From assembly GCF_026210795.1 (NCBI RefSeq), contig NC_089441.1:1240001-1304000 (forward strand): a stretch of 64,000 nucleotides of DNA. The letters are read 5' to 3'. Under the pieces are notes generated by a model, which was given only the letters and a program-made list of their open reading frames with translations, searched no databases and was not told where the DNA came from. Made by a program: the position numbers and the translations under genes. Numbering within the stretch: the stretch's first letter is position 1; every line of letters begins with the position of its first letter. Source of the DNA: Rhizophagus irregularis (lineage: Eukaryota > Glomeromycota > Glomeromycetes > Glomerales > Glomeraceae). This document shows, one piece after another, positions 23,131 to 35,030 of this stretch.

Positions 23131-26100
23131 TATATCAATTTAATTTATATGTTAGATAATTACAGCCAGTATATATTTAAGCAAATTCATTCCTAGAAAA
23201 AAAGAAGCCGCTCCAGATTGGACAAAAATGGGTATAACAGATTATCAAAAAAATTTGTTGATTATACAGAAAATATTGATTATAATTATCATACAAATTA
23301 TCAATACTACTTTCATTACTTTCACTATTTTGATAATCATTTGCCATAAATTTTATTACATTTTATAATCCATTTTAAAAATCATTTAGTCTGAGCATTG
23401 TAGAATTATGCATAGTCCATTATCCATTTCTTTAACAGATTTATTATCAACTTTTCAATGTAAATATTCTTATGTAAATTCTAAGGCCAATAATAACAAT
23501 AATGATTTGTTTTTGAGTTAATTAATATAAATTATTGTAAGATGCAATACTTTATCATTATTATCAGAAATGGTGACTTCAAATATAAAAAATTTTCTAG
23601 TACAGCTTTATCAAATGTAGTCATACTTGAAGAATTCTTCTAGACTGTTAAATGATATTTGTGATTGTTGTGTACCCTATGATAATTGTGATTGTTGTAT
23701 TGTTGAAGACATATTTAAATATGTTTTTAAACTAAAGATAAAGATTTCTCATTAACTACAAAAAAATAACCATTTACTTATATGTAATAACATATAGGAG
23801 ACAATCAACCCCCAGCACCCATATTTTAAATACTATGCTATTATCTCTAGATTTCCTTTGCTTATTGCTTATATTGTGAAGAGTTTGTAATTACTTAGGA
23901 GAAAGGAATATACTGCATTGATTATGAAAAGCATAAAGTAAGACATTTTTGACAATTGCAACTTCCATTTTTATGACAAGAACTTAATGTATAATCACTA
24001 TTGTCTATTACTTCACAGTTAGGCCATTGTGTGCTACATCTCAATAACAGCTATTTTTGTTTTCAACATCATTATATTTAATAAATTTGGACCAAATAAC
24101 TAATGAAAAATCTAATAAGTATATTTGATTAGGGTTAGGGTTAAAAGGTAGTTATATGAAATTATTAAAAGAGTCCCATATGGCTATAAAGATCAATAAG
24201 TATTACAATGCTGAATATGTAAATGTTATTTAACCATTGTGGCATTAAATTCCTTAATTTAATAATACTTCATACATTGTATATTTGGGTAAAAGGATAA
24301 TTACTAATAATAAATTATTAAGAATAATCTTATTACATTATGGTAAATAATAAATCAATAATAATAAGTGGTATAAATTCTAATTTTTTATGTGAGCCAT
24401 GGATCAACTTTTTGCAATCTTGTACGTAAATCTCCAGCACTTAAGAGGCTATTTTTGCATTTGCCCTAACTTTTCACCAAATGTTGATTCATCAGAAATA
24501 ACCATGCTTGCCTCTGGATCTTGCTACATCTGAAAGGGCAATACTTGCTAGATTTTTTTTGAGTTCACTATATAGAGATATATCTGTATCAGTCATTGGT
24601 ACTCTGAGCTTAGATTGTAATACTCTTAAATTTGCCCAATCTCCTCTTTCATATTATCAGGAAGGGATTCTTGTTCTGTATTCAATCCTTTTACCGCATT
24701 TAATCCCATGATACTTTTGTACCTAATCTCCATGATCTACAGCAATGTAATATGTTAGAATTATAATCCCATGAATTACTTGAAAAATATAATTCAGGAA
24801 TTTCCCCTATCAAACATAAAAAGCAAAAATAATCTTCAAAGAAAATTTCGTATTTCTATTTTATTTATGATTTTTATTCCAAGAGATCTTCATATCTTAA
24901 ACCTCTTCGTCCTCTTATCATAAAATATATTTACCATCTTTGTATCTTCTTTTGTCTGTTGATTTTTCTGATGATTCTTCCTCAATTTGAAATTGTTGTG
25001 CTTTTTTAAGTGAAATACGTTTTGGATTATGACCTTAAGCACTGTAAAGATCTTGTATTTCAATGATTGCATCATTATCTGCACTTATTCTTATATTCTT
25101 TCCATTTTCCAATTTTACACCCTTATCCATTAATTTGAGTTTTATCTTCTTCATTCTGAAAATGAATAAATCTATAACTAAAAGGTTTAATTTTTTATTT
25201 AATATTAAAATTAAATATTAAAATTAATGTTTTTACTATACATACTTTAAGTAAGGTTTGAAGCAATGAAGATATCACACTTTGGATTTAAAATTTCTAT
25301 TTTAATAAGTTGTCAAATAAATAAAGGAAATAATCAAAATGATATGCATTTTGCTGTAAAAACTGAAAATTAATTTAACAGTTATTTTTACTGATATGGT
25401 AAAAGCTGGAATATTTATTGTAACATATCTCCCATCAACATCCAAATAACCTTGTTATTATTCTTGATAAATAATATTGAGAACTAGTTATAATTCATAC
25501 ATTGCAGTCATTTTGTTTTTTTTGTAACAATTCAAAATTTTGAAAAAATTATTTTTGATTATAAAGAGAGTTATTAAGCAAGGATTTCACAAATGAATTG
25601 AAAATTAAGACTAATTATTTGGGACTACTGTAGCATGTTTTCACAATTGAATTCCTTTCATTGCTTAATATCAGATTCTTTAAAATCTTTAGTAATTATT
25701 GGAGTAATAGGAGTTATAAGTCTGACAAATATTGTGTCTTTTTGTGAATAAACTTGAAAGAAGCCTTATCAACAAGTTGATTTAAGATAATTATTATTAT
25801 TTTTTTTTATCTGCAACACATTTATAAATTTGTTAGCAGAGAAATAAAATTTAATTAATCTATACTAATATTATTAACCTATAAACCATCCATCATCTAT
25901 AAACCTCATATGTGCACCGTTAACTAAGTTATTCCCACTATCTTGAATCTATCAGTCATGCAAGTACTATTATTTCTATTACTTATGACAAATGCAAAGT
26001 ATTTCTTTAGTGGAATTTGCTAGCTTTGTATCCCAGATTACATCCTGCATCTAATAAATGTAATGTTATTCCTTGTATAATATATTTTTATGAATACACA

Positions 26101-27365
26101 TTTTTTCATATAAATCTAGCTTAATCAAAACTTTTATAAACAGTTTTTAATAAAGTACAAACATTTGGAGGAATAGAGATATTTGTTGCAAAGTACCATT
26201 AACAAATACCTTTTTTGTTTTGTTTTTATTTTCCAGCCACTTTTTTTTGTGATTGAGAGTGCTTCAGACTTTTGTTCTTTGGTCTTTGAGGCTTGGGGTG
26301 GCCAGGTAGGTTTCTTTCCATCCTTTTCTGCCTTTACCTTCAATTTCCCTTTGTTTTCATTGCCTTTAGTTGGCACCCAACTGTATTTGAAAATATCGTC
26401 AACATTTCATTTTTCTCACATTTTCTTTAAGAGATACTTTGATTTCAAGACTTGATAAATCATAAAATACATCATCATCATTAAATTCATAATACTTCTG
26501 AATTTCATTTAGATTTTCAGGCTTACTTTTCATTTTACTGCTTTTTTTTTTGTTTTTTCCTTATCTTTATAATAAACTGAAATTTTACTTGAAATTATTT
26601 TTGATATAGTAGACTTTAGTACTATATGTATAGATTTGGTATATTGAGAAAAACTAGTAATCATTGAATAAAATTAAAAAATATTTGCATAATTTGTTTC
26701 TTAATATCAATGTCACAATGTCATGGTTAATATGCTATCTTCAATTTTATTTTCTAAACCATAAGGTAATTAGGAGGTTGTATTATCAATTATTTGATTA
26801 TTATAGAAAGAAGGTTCTTATGGCTGAAGTTCTATGATATTGGTAATATTCCTTAAGCAACTTATTATTTTTTACAGACAACCTAGCAGTAACCTCCTTC
26901 AGATCTTCATTTCATTGATCAGCAAAATTTCCCATTGTGTTCCTTGTTAATTTCACTCATAAGTTGGTAACTCTCAATGAGGTCATACAAGCTAATTTTA
27001 TCTATATATCTCATAAAGTACTCAGCCTCTGGTATTATTCATTTTTTAAATCAGGTATTTGTAAGATACTCAAAATATTTTATGCATTAATAAAAATAAT
27101 TTTTTGAAAAATGGTTGGGTTATTATATATTTGAAAGTTAGTTACTAGGCTGAGTATAAATAAACTTGATTGTCAACCAAGCCCAGTTTAGCAATCCTAT
27201 CTTACCAATGATTTGTCATCTTTTAAAAATAAAAAGCCATGTTAATTAGCTAAGCCAAGAGAAGCCTCCTCTTGATTTTATGATTATCACAGTGAAGATT
27301 TTATTTTATCTCTATTACTTTATAGCATTAGAAATTATGAATATATTTATAAATTCATTCTATTC
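23131..27365. other. Decayed repetitive region with unassigned coding remnants
   Basis: No intact gene. Minus-strand remnants include 25140-24893 (reads KNIRISADNDAIIEIQDLY, a stop, then NPKRISLKKAQQFQIEEES) and 26376-26134 (Lys-rich, reads GKLKVKAEKDGKKPTWPP). Their composition is unlike random AT-rich sequence, so both were probably coding. I cannot assign them; transposon-derived is likely from the setting. A short TTAGGGTTAGGG word at about 24131 is isolated. Confidence 0.4.
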
Positions 27366-27368
27366 CAG

Positions 27369-27555
27369 CCCTATAAAAAATTTTACCGTTATTTTTGTAA
27401 AAACTACGTAAAAATGAGCCTTTCACGGATCCATTCACGGAAAATGTAAATAATCCGATAAAATTCCGTGATATAAGGTTATTAATTCCGGAAATATGAG
27501 CCTTTTACGGAAAAAAGATGGAATATAAAAAATGGATCGACTTTTTTCACAGGGC
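27369..27555. mobile_element. Short inverted-repeat element with CCCTATAAAAAA ends
   Basis: The left end GCCCTATAAAAAATTTTACCG and right end (complement) GCCCTGTGAAAAAAGTCGATCC form an imperfect terminal inverted repeat. The interior repeats TTTCACGGATCCATTCACGG-like and TTCCGTGATA words. About 187 bp, non-coding. The C-CCTRTRAAAAAA terminus is reminiscent of Tc1/mariner-type MITEs; no duplication was confirmed. Confidence 0.45.
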
Positions 27556-29747
27556 AAAGACTACAGAAATGAAAAATTAAAAAAAAACCCAAAGTACTTT
27601 AAAAGAATTAGTAAGTCAAATAACATTAAAAAGTGTAAAGTTTTTTAATTCAACTGATAAATTAGCATCATATCAGAAAAAATTTCCAGTATGAGAAGAG
27701 ATCTCGCTGATTCATCATGTAAATACGTAAATATATATATATATATAGTATGTAATATATATCAATTATGGTACGGATGAGTGTGAGAACACAATAAAAA
27801 AAATTTGGACTATAGTATTAGCATCGAGAATGTCCATAATATATGCCTAAAAAACTATAAAAACATCTAAAATATCTGGAAAATGTAACAAAATATAAAG
27901 ATTTAGGACATTATCTTGGAAAGCAAGAACAAAACTTCAGAATTCTGGAATCCCTTCATAAGGAACACAAATTATTTTCGGAAAATTGGATAAATAGCTA
28001 AAATTATTTCGGAATATTTAATTTTTGTTTTTTTGTTTTTGTTTTTTTGATAGTTTTTAGATGCGTAAACATTAAATATTGCTTGATGATTTACATTTTT
28101 TTTTTAAAAAAAAAAATTGAAAATAACAATATTATATTTGTTCAAGAAATTCAGAATTAGCAAGAGATATTTTATAATAGATTTTACAATATTATTATCG
28201 TTATGCTATAAAAGGCGGATTTGTTGGTAAAGTAAATAGAGCAAATTGGAATAAATCTATTAAATGAATTAAGGATGCATTATATTACAGTTTATTTATT
28301 GATATTTTTATATGTAGAGTATATTGTATTATAGAGTAGTAAATTTATTATCTTCAATTGAATAAGTACATGATTTATTTTGGATTTGTTGTACGTGGTT
28401 TCTTAATACCGGATCTTGGCCAGCATTATGAAATCCTAGTCCGGCACTATGCCTTAATTCTGGCCAACGTCCTTTATTGGATTCGGAATCATATAGATTC
28501 TGTTACCACCTACAACAGATTCAAAATACTAAAATTTTTATTTTCACACTTGCATAAATAAATATTACAATTGAATATACGATGTTTTACTTTAATTTGG
28601 CTCACGAAATTTACAAGGAAAAAATTACATCAAAGCTGTTGTTTTGGTATAATAATATATGAAATAATTTCAGGATTACCTCTGTATCATGATAATAGTA
28701 TATACTAATAAAAATTTAATTATAAAAAATTATCAAAGAATTAAACCAACTAAAATAAGCAAAATTAATATTATACATTAAATAACGTTAGACGTAAATA
28801 ATTAAACTAAATAGACCAATCGTTGATAAATTATACAAGGTTTTATTATTATATCAGATATATGGTACTGTATTATTTAGTAAATGTCATTAAAAGGCAA
28901 ATAATGATGTAAATAATATATTCAGTAATTAAGATTTTCTTTGTTTACGTGTAAAAAAAATAACGATGTTTCATTGGTTTCATTTGAAATGGGCTTCTTA
29001 ATTAATTAGCATTGATATTTGTGATCTTTTTCTGGATTATTAGATATAAGAGGACAAGTAAGATAGAGTTTACGCGATGATAGATAGTATGTGTACGTTA
29101 ATTACTTAACCTTTCTCCTTATTAGAGCCCTCCTTTCTTTCTTGAACTTAATCATCGTACTCGCTAAAGTATTAATATAAATAATTTATCATATTACGTA
29201 CAGTAATTAATCTTTTGTTTGACCCATAATTACTGTATCTTACAAAAATATCATTTTTTTCATAACATTTACTTCACAATCACATTATTATACAAGTTGA
29301 ATCGAATAAGATATGGATAAGGAATTTGAAAGATTTCACCAACTTATCAAAAAAAAAAATTTGAGGAAAAAGATCAATAATAACAAATAATAAACAATAA
29401 ATGCTTATACATATCAGATAACCTAAATTCATATTTACATTAAACTAATGCCAAATCGTTATATATTGGATAAGGGAACTAAAATGGTTTTATTGTTGGC
29501 TTGGAACATGGATAGGATATCATCCACCTTTTATCAACACACCGCAAGATGCACATTACCCAATGGTATCTATTATTGTAATTATTATTAAAAAAAAAAT
29601 TTTTTGTTTTAATATTATAAAAATTTGATACACAAAAAGATTTTTTAATTATACTTTATGATAAGCCTAAAATCCAAAACCAAATATCTAAAATATAAAT
29701 ATAAATATAAATGCAACTATCTAATTCCCTCCCTCAAAGAAACTATT
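27556..29747. other. AT-rich intergenic region
   Basis: I see no gene or clear element. A short less AT-rich patch at 28398-28510 contains two related CCGG/TTGGCCA words in opposite orientation (GGATCTTGGCCAG and CTGGCCAACGTCC), possibly a small decayed repeat. The region nearest the F-box gene (29460-29740) should contain its 3' end and terminator, but no specific signal stands out. Confidence 0.4.
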
Positions 29748-31337
29748 TTAATAAAACAACTTTAATAATTGACTTGATGGGATAATTCTAACATTTTGTT
29801 CTTTTAAGGAATTAATTATTTCAATTATTTCTGATTCCTCATCATCTAAATCAAATTCATCTTCAATTCCCAACACTCTCAAAGAATTATGAACTTTTTG
29901 ATAATTATTCAAACATATTAAATAACCTTCTCTCAAAGATTTATTATTAGGAATAATAAATTTTTCTATATTAGCTTTACAATTACTAGTAAAATATTCA
30001 AAGGATGATAAATCAATGAAAAAGTCAAAGAATAAATGATGAACAGTTGTCAAATAATCACCCAAAGTTTTAACTAGTAAACTTGCACTAACTCTATAAG
30101 ATCCAATTTGAATATTTAAAATTTTTAAATATGGTAACTCACAAATAAGGGGAATAATTAAATCCAAATATTGTCCTGAAAAGATTTTAATATGTAAAAA
30201 AGTAATGTTCGGACAGTATTTTTTTACTGTTCTGATTGTCTCTAGAGTAATAATGTTTAAGGATAGTTTGTTTAATGATTCACCACCAAGAGATTTAATC
30301 ATAGTATCTATAACATTTAATTTTATGTCATTACCATCAAATCTATCATAAAGGTCATCAAGTCCACTATGCCATAGTTTTAATTCTTTAAGTTGAAATT
30401 TTTTATCAGATAGAAATTCATAATGATGTGATATAAAACCTTTACAATAAATAAATTTAAGTCGTTCCAGACGCTTTAAATTTGATATGAATGATAAATC
30501 AATATCTCGAAAATCCAAACATTCAAACAATAACTCCTTTAGAGTTTCTGAACGAAATTCTAATGCTTTTATAATTTTTTTAGCATTTTCTTCTATATTA
30601 ACAATACATATTAAGACTCTTTCTAAAGGTTGTAATTGAATAATATCTAAAAATGGCTTGACGAAAATTTTGTTTAATTTGAAAATCCATAAATCACAGT
30701 TAATAATATTACGACAAAATGTAGGAATAATAGTTAAAAATTCAATAGTATTTTGACAACTCATATAATGATTATGCCCTAAATCAATCTCCATATTCAA
30801 AGATCTTAAATCCGTAATTCCAGGATTAAAAGTTATAAAAGTGGAAACTTTTGGTAAGTCAATATAAGAATCATTTTGAGATACGTTTAATTTAAATTTC
30901 TGTATATTTGAGCCTTGTCGTAAAATCATATGATATATAACATCCATCAATTTTTGTACTCTATAATCTTGATGTCTGTCAACATCATATCCTTCAGAAG
31001 GGTTAAGCCAAGTAATAATATTTTGTTTAACAAAATCTTGATCGATCCTTCTCACATATTTTCCGTACTCAAATAAAGGTGGTTTGTTTATTGGAAAATC
31101 TATTTTATAAGGAATCAAGGAAGAAATTTCATCCTCATTAAGACAGACGAGTAAAGTGTTTATTACTAATGGAAATTTAGGTTTTCTGTAAATGGGTCTA
31201 AAAGGTTCTTTCCAAATTATGGGAATAGAAAGTTTACAATAAAACCTATTCACGAATAAACATCTATATAATGATCTGTTATCAAGAAAAGAGAGTATAT
31301 CACCAAAACATTCATCAGGTAATGAAGATAAAGGCAT
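29748..31337 (-). CDS. F-box protein with leucine-rich C-terminal region
   Basis: A single 529-codon frame. Residues 1-45 form an F-box: PLSSLPDECFGDILSFLDN, then SLYRCLFVNRFYCKLSIPII and WKEPF. The remaining 480 residues are Leu/Ile-rich repeats (LERLKFIYCKGF, ELPYLKILNIQIG, SLNKLSLNIITLETI) that probably build a curved substrate-binding surface. Expected role: adaptor in an SCF ubiquitin ligase via Skp1. Start chosen at the first ATG, with the F-box Pro five codons in. It shares overall plan but little sequence with the F-box gene at 15.9 kb, as in expanded fungal families. The target is unknown. Confidence 0.88.
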   Translation of the reverse strand: MPLSSLPDECFGDILSFLDNRSLYRCLFVNRFYCKLSIPIIWKEPFRPIYRKPKFPLVINTLLVCLNEDEISSLIPYKIDFPINKPPLFEYGKYVRRIDQDFVKQNIITWLNPSEGYDVDRHQDYRVQKLMDVIYHMILRQGSNIQKFKLNVSQNDSYIDLPKVSTFITFNPGITDLRSLNMEIDLGHNHYMSCQNTIEFLTIIPTFCRNIINCDLWIFKLNKIFVKPFLDIIQLQPLERVLICIVNIEENAKKIIKALEFRSETLKELLFECLDFRDIDLSFISNLKRLERLKFIYCKGFISHHYEFLSDKKFQLKELKLWHSGLDDLYDRFDGNDIKLNVIDTMIKSLGGESLNKLSLNIITLETIRTVKKYCPNITFLHIKIFSGQYLDLIIPLICELPYLKILNIQIGSYRVSASLLVKTLGDYLTTVHHLFFDFFIDLSSFEYFTSNCKANIEKFIIPNNKSLREGYLICLNNYQKVHNSLRVLGIEDEFDLDDEESEIIEIINSLKEQNVRIIPSSQLLKLFY

Positions 31338-32305
31338 CTTTTTACTAAAAAAAGAAACCTTATTTTTGTTAAATAAATATTTTTTTTTTAAGAAGGAAAA
31401 AATGAGATTTTTTTTTATTTTTTTATTCGTTCCATTTTTGTATTATTTTGGTCAAATGACCTGGTCGATCAATTTAATTCACGTTACATTACATATTTCG
31501 AAAGATTTACCGACAATCTTATTTAGGAAGGCTAATTACGGTAATTTTCTTTAATTTTGACCGGAATTATTTTTAACCGGTTAAAACGGGTTACAATTAC
31601 CGTTGCATTTTTTAATAAGAAAATTCATGCATTACGTAAAATTCACGACCAAATTATATTTACCTAAATAATTTCTCGATGAGCGAGTCATGATGATGAA
31701 ATCCCTATCTAAATTTCATGATGTCATTATGATGTAATATTATTTAAGTGATCGCTGCGGTACCTCTAGTACGTAATATTTATATTAGTCGTACCGTCTA
31801 TTTTTTTCCCAAGAAGCGGTATTTATACAATATATAAAAATATAAAAAGGAGAATGAAATGCATATCTAAGTTTTCGTAAAAAAAAAAAATATATATTAT
31901 ATTGCGTGATGGAACATATGTATCGTATATAGCAAAAAGATTCTTTGCCGACAACTCGATCACATGACATTAGGATATTTGGTGTCCTAAACATGTCCTG
32001 TAAAATTAACTGTAATTATGACGTAATAGGCTATTTAATAATCATCGCAAAAGTAATAGTCACACTCTTGATCGGCGATCATTTGAATTGTGGAATTCCT
32101 ATAACGTGACTTATTTTTAAAGGTTATATAATAAAAGCTAGCCAAAAAAATATAATGACCGATTTTTTAAACAATAACAGAATTTAAATTTTATTATTAT
32201 CGTTTTTCTAAGTAAATTATGTAATACAATTATTGATATATTTAAGGAACGTTCACATTTCTAATAAATTAATAAAACTTTCTCTGAATTTACGAATAAA
32301 AAAAA
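31338..32305. other. Intergenic between divergent F-box and helical-family genes
   Basis: No gene supported. Bases 31545-31605 contain ACCGGAATTA, ACCGGTTAAAACGGGTTACAATTACCG words, resembling repeats near 15.6 kb. The last 40 bases before the gene at 32306 (AAAACTTTCTCTGAATTTACGAA, then an A-run) resemble the leader conserved before its paralogues. Confidence 0.45.
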
Positions 32306-33208
32306 ATGGGAACTACAAATGTAACTGATCTATTCAGTGATGATAATGTACAAGCCAGCATGATGGAATTTGGCAAAGGAATGCAAAAAGTCATGGTAAA
32401 TTTTCAAAATTGTACCGAAAGAATTAAAATTGGAAGATCTAGTGCTATATCCGACCATATTAGAGAAACTAGAAGACTTCGTGATACGTTTCGTCAATTT
32501 GTTGAAGATTCATTGGAATTCAACGAACGTTTATCAAATTATTCGCTTGATATTTTATTTTTTATAAAATGTTTTAAAGATTTTGATAATTATTCTGATG
32601 AAGTTGTTTTAGGATTAATGCACGACCTTTTAGAAAAGTCTCGAGAAAATCATGAATTGTCTAAAGAATTAAAAAAAAAAATAAAAACTGATGACGAATC
32701 TGGAATTAATGACCGGTTGATCAAAATACAAAATTCTTTACCAGGTCGTATTGAAACGATTAATGATGAAATTAATAGAAAGAAAATATCAGCATTAATT
32801 CCGAAAGGTAATGGATTAGCTAGCGCAGTTACTAGATATGTTATTTCTCTTTTCATTGATGTAAAATATCTGTATCGTAAGCTGGATGAAATAGTTTCGA
32901 TAAAAGACTTTGATAATAGTTTAACGTCAATTATTATGGAAATTAGCAAGATCGAAACTTTTTGGGGCATGCAAACCGAAAGAATCAAATACCTTATCGA
33001 TAATCTCGAATCTGGTAGAGACATTAATCGTCAACGAGCTGTTCACAATATCGAACAAAAGTGGAAAAATGTAGAAAAAGAATGCCAAATTTATAATAGA
33101 GCGATGAACGACGTATTGACCAGGGATAGACTTATCTGCATTGAGGTAAAATCAATTTCTTATTACACTCATTCAAGCAATAAACTAATTCTTGAATAAA
33201 TTTAGTAA
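32306..33208 (+). CDS. Unassigned helical protein family, member 1 (281-codon spliced frame)
   Basis: I do not recognise the family. Related to the minus-strand genes at 34921, 37838 and 39921. Shared blocks: an N-terminal MMEFGKGMQKVMVNFQNC-like start; RRLRDTFRQFVEDSLEFN; LIKIQNSLPGRI; a hydrophobic segment near residue 175; IETFWGMQTERIKYLIDNL; and WKNVEKECQIYNRAMNDVL at the end. It is mostly helical with heptad-like spacing and has no signal peptide. Unspliced, the frame runs to 33199, but GAG at 33143-33145 is followed by GTAAAATC, and a TTTAG acceptor at 33205 places TAA immediately after it. The frame thus ends in an intron-stop arrangement shared with two paralogues. It lacks about 40 residues found before the hydrophobic segment in the others. 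Confidence 0.75.
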
Positions 33209-33901
33209 AGAATCACGACACGTAATTTCTGCGTCAATTAAATTATGACGTATCAAAATGAAGAAGTAATAGATCTTTTTTTGATATATCAAGAGATTAT
33301 ACGAGTTATACATTTATATATATGATTATTTTTTGGGCCGTGTATATTGTCATTATTGTGTTCTAATCTGCAATAAAGAAAGCTTTAGTATTATTGATTA
33401 ACCTCTTTAGCTAATTTATAATTCTCTTAAGTTCAATAAATCTCGTAACAAAAAATTTAATCAATTATAATGTAATTTTTAATTTTGTCATTTTCGGTAA
33501 AATTCTTAAATTTTCCATGATCATTTGCGTTTGCGTATCATTATTACTAAATTCAAATATAAATTTCGTCGGCAATATTAATAATTATTTTGATTTAAAA
33601 ATTATTTGGGAATAATTATAAAACATACATTCTATTTTACTATCTAACGCAAAATGTTAGTAAGAGAAGCGTAAATTACGTATATTTTATCACGTATTTA
33701 ATATCACTTTATTTATACTTTATTGATAAATAAATATTTTACAAAAAAAAAAATACATAAATTTTTAAATTTTAAAAACAATTTCTCGAACATCCCAAAA
33801 TAATTTATGACCCCATAACTATAGTTAATTTGTAGTTAAAACACGAATCATCATGCTTTATTGCACTATGCATGTTTAATATCAAGAAAATAATTTGTGC
33901 C

Positions 33902-34921
33902 TCAATCAAGATAGTCGTTGTACAATACATTATTCATCACTTTATTATAACTTTGGCATTTTCTTTCTATATCTTCCCAATTTTTCTTAAGAATGTGAAC
34001 AGTTAAACTTTGTTGAATGTTTTGATCTTTTTGACTTTCGAAATTTTTGAGATTTGTAATAATATTTTTAATACTTTCGATTTGCTCGCCCCAAAAAGTT
34101 TTGATATCACTAATTCCCAAAATAATTGTTCTTAAATTATCGTTAAAGAGATTTATCATTTTCAATTCATTCTTCTTACCACTCAATTGATTTTTAATTA
34201 CTTTTTTTTCTTCGTCTAACCATTTTTCTGCATCCTTCTTAGCTTCTTCAAATACTTTCATTTTAGTAAGTCGAGCTAAATTTGATACCACAAAAAAATA
34301 AATAATATAACGTGTATCACCTTCATATGATATTAATGCTTTCTCATTTGAAGCAATCTCGTTTTCAAAATCTTCAATATATCCTGGCAAAGAATTTTGG
34401 ATTTTAATTAATTCGTTCATGATTCCGCCGCATTTTTTATCATCCGATTCTCCGTAACCAAATATACTATTTACTAATTTTTTAAAAAATTTCATAATTC
34501 CATCTTCTTCATCAAAACCAACTCCTCCATCAACAAATAATCTTTTTTCTAATTCTTTAGCTAATATATAATTATCATTTGATTCTTTTAAAAGGTCATT
34601 CAATAATACTAAAATTCCTTCATTAGAACAATTTCCATTAAGACATTTTTTAATAGATGAAACTTTAACCGCATAATTTTTTAAACGATTATTAAAATCC
34701 AATGAATCTTTAACAAATTTACGAAACATATCATGAAGTTTTTTAACCTCTTTAATATGTTTATTCATAATATTGGAATGTTTGCCGATTTCTTTGGTCC
34801 AATATTTAAAATTTTTCATGATTATTTTCATTGTTTTTCCATCTATCATACAAGTAAACTGTGTATTTCCTGTAACATTATTACTAGATTCAGGTTGGGT
34901 TTCGTTGTCGATATTAGTCAT
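33902..34921 (-). CDS. Unassigned helical protein family, member 2 (339 aa)
   Basis: Paralogue of the genes at 32.3, 37.8 and 39.9 kb. The start MTNIDNETQPESSN matches that of the 37.8-kb copy. Conserved blocks run in order: KKLHDMFRKFVKDSLDFN; LIKIQNSLPGYIEDFENEI; a hydrophobic stretch YIIYFFVVSNLARL near residue 205; KMINLFNDNLRTIILGI; IKTFWGEQIESIKNIITNL; and WEDIERKCQSYNKVMNNVL. Long helices with one central hydrophobic segment recall all-helical membrane-inserting proteins, but no homology can be shown from sequence reading, so I leave the function open. Unlike its paralogues it has no intron at the stop codon; the stop is encoded directly. Confidence 0.78.
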   Translation of the reverse strand: MTNIDNETQPESSNNVTGNTQFTCMIDGKTMKIIMKNFKYWTKEIGKHSNIMNKHIKEVKKLHDMFRKFVKDSLDFNNRLKNYAVKVSSIKKCLNGNCSNEGILVLLNDLLKESNDNYILAKELEKRLFVDGGVGFDEEDGIMKFFKKLVNSIFGYGESDDKKCGGIMNELIKIQNSLPGYIEDFENEIASNEKALISYEGDTRYIIYFFVVSNLARLTKMKVFEEAKKDAEKWLDEEKKVIKNQLSGKKNELKMINLFNDNLRTIILGISDIKTFWGEQIESIKNIITNLKNFESQKDQNIQQSLTVHILKKNWEDIERKCQSYNKVMNNVLYNDYLD

Positions 34922-35030
34922 TTTATCTTTTTTTTTTTTTTTTTTTTGTGAAATTTTAAGAGAAAACTTTGTCAGTGAAAATACAACAGTTTAGTTGTCA
35001 TGTAATATGTAATATGAAATCATTTTTAAA
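34922..35030 (-). promoter_or_regulatory. Conserved leader/promoter block of the helical family
   Basis: Upstream of three minus-strand paralogues the same features recur in order (coding orientation): AAAATGATTTCATATTACA (at 35027-35008, 37960-37941 and 40013-39996 in plus coordinates), about 40-60 bases, then a TTTTCTCTTAAAATTTCAC-like word, then a pyrimidine/purine-rich run and the ATG. The plus-strand paralogue at 32306 keeps only the inner word (ACTTTCTCTGAATTTACGAA). The shared block suggests duplicated promoters and common control. No factor can be named. Confidence 0.55.

Noticed and set aside
24131-24146. TTAGGGTTAGGG telomere-like word
   Set aside because: Only about two repeats and no array; expected by chance or as transposon debris.
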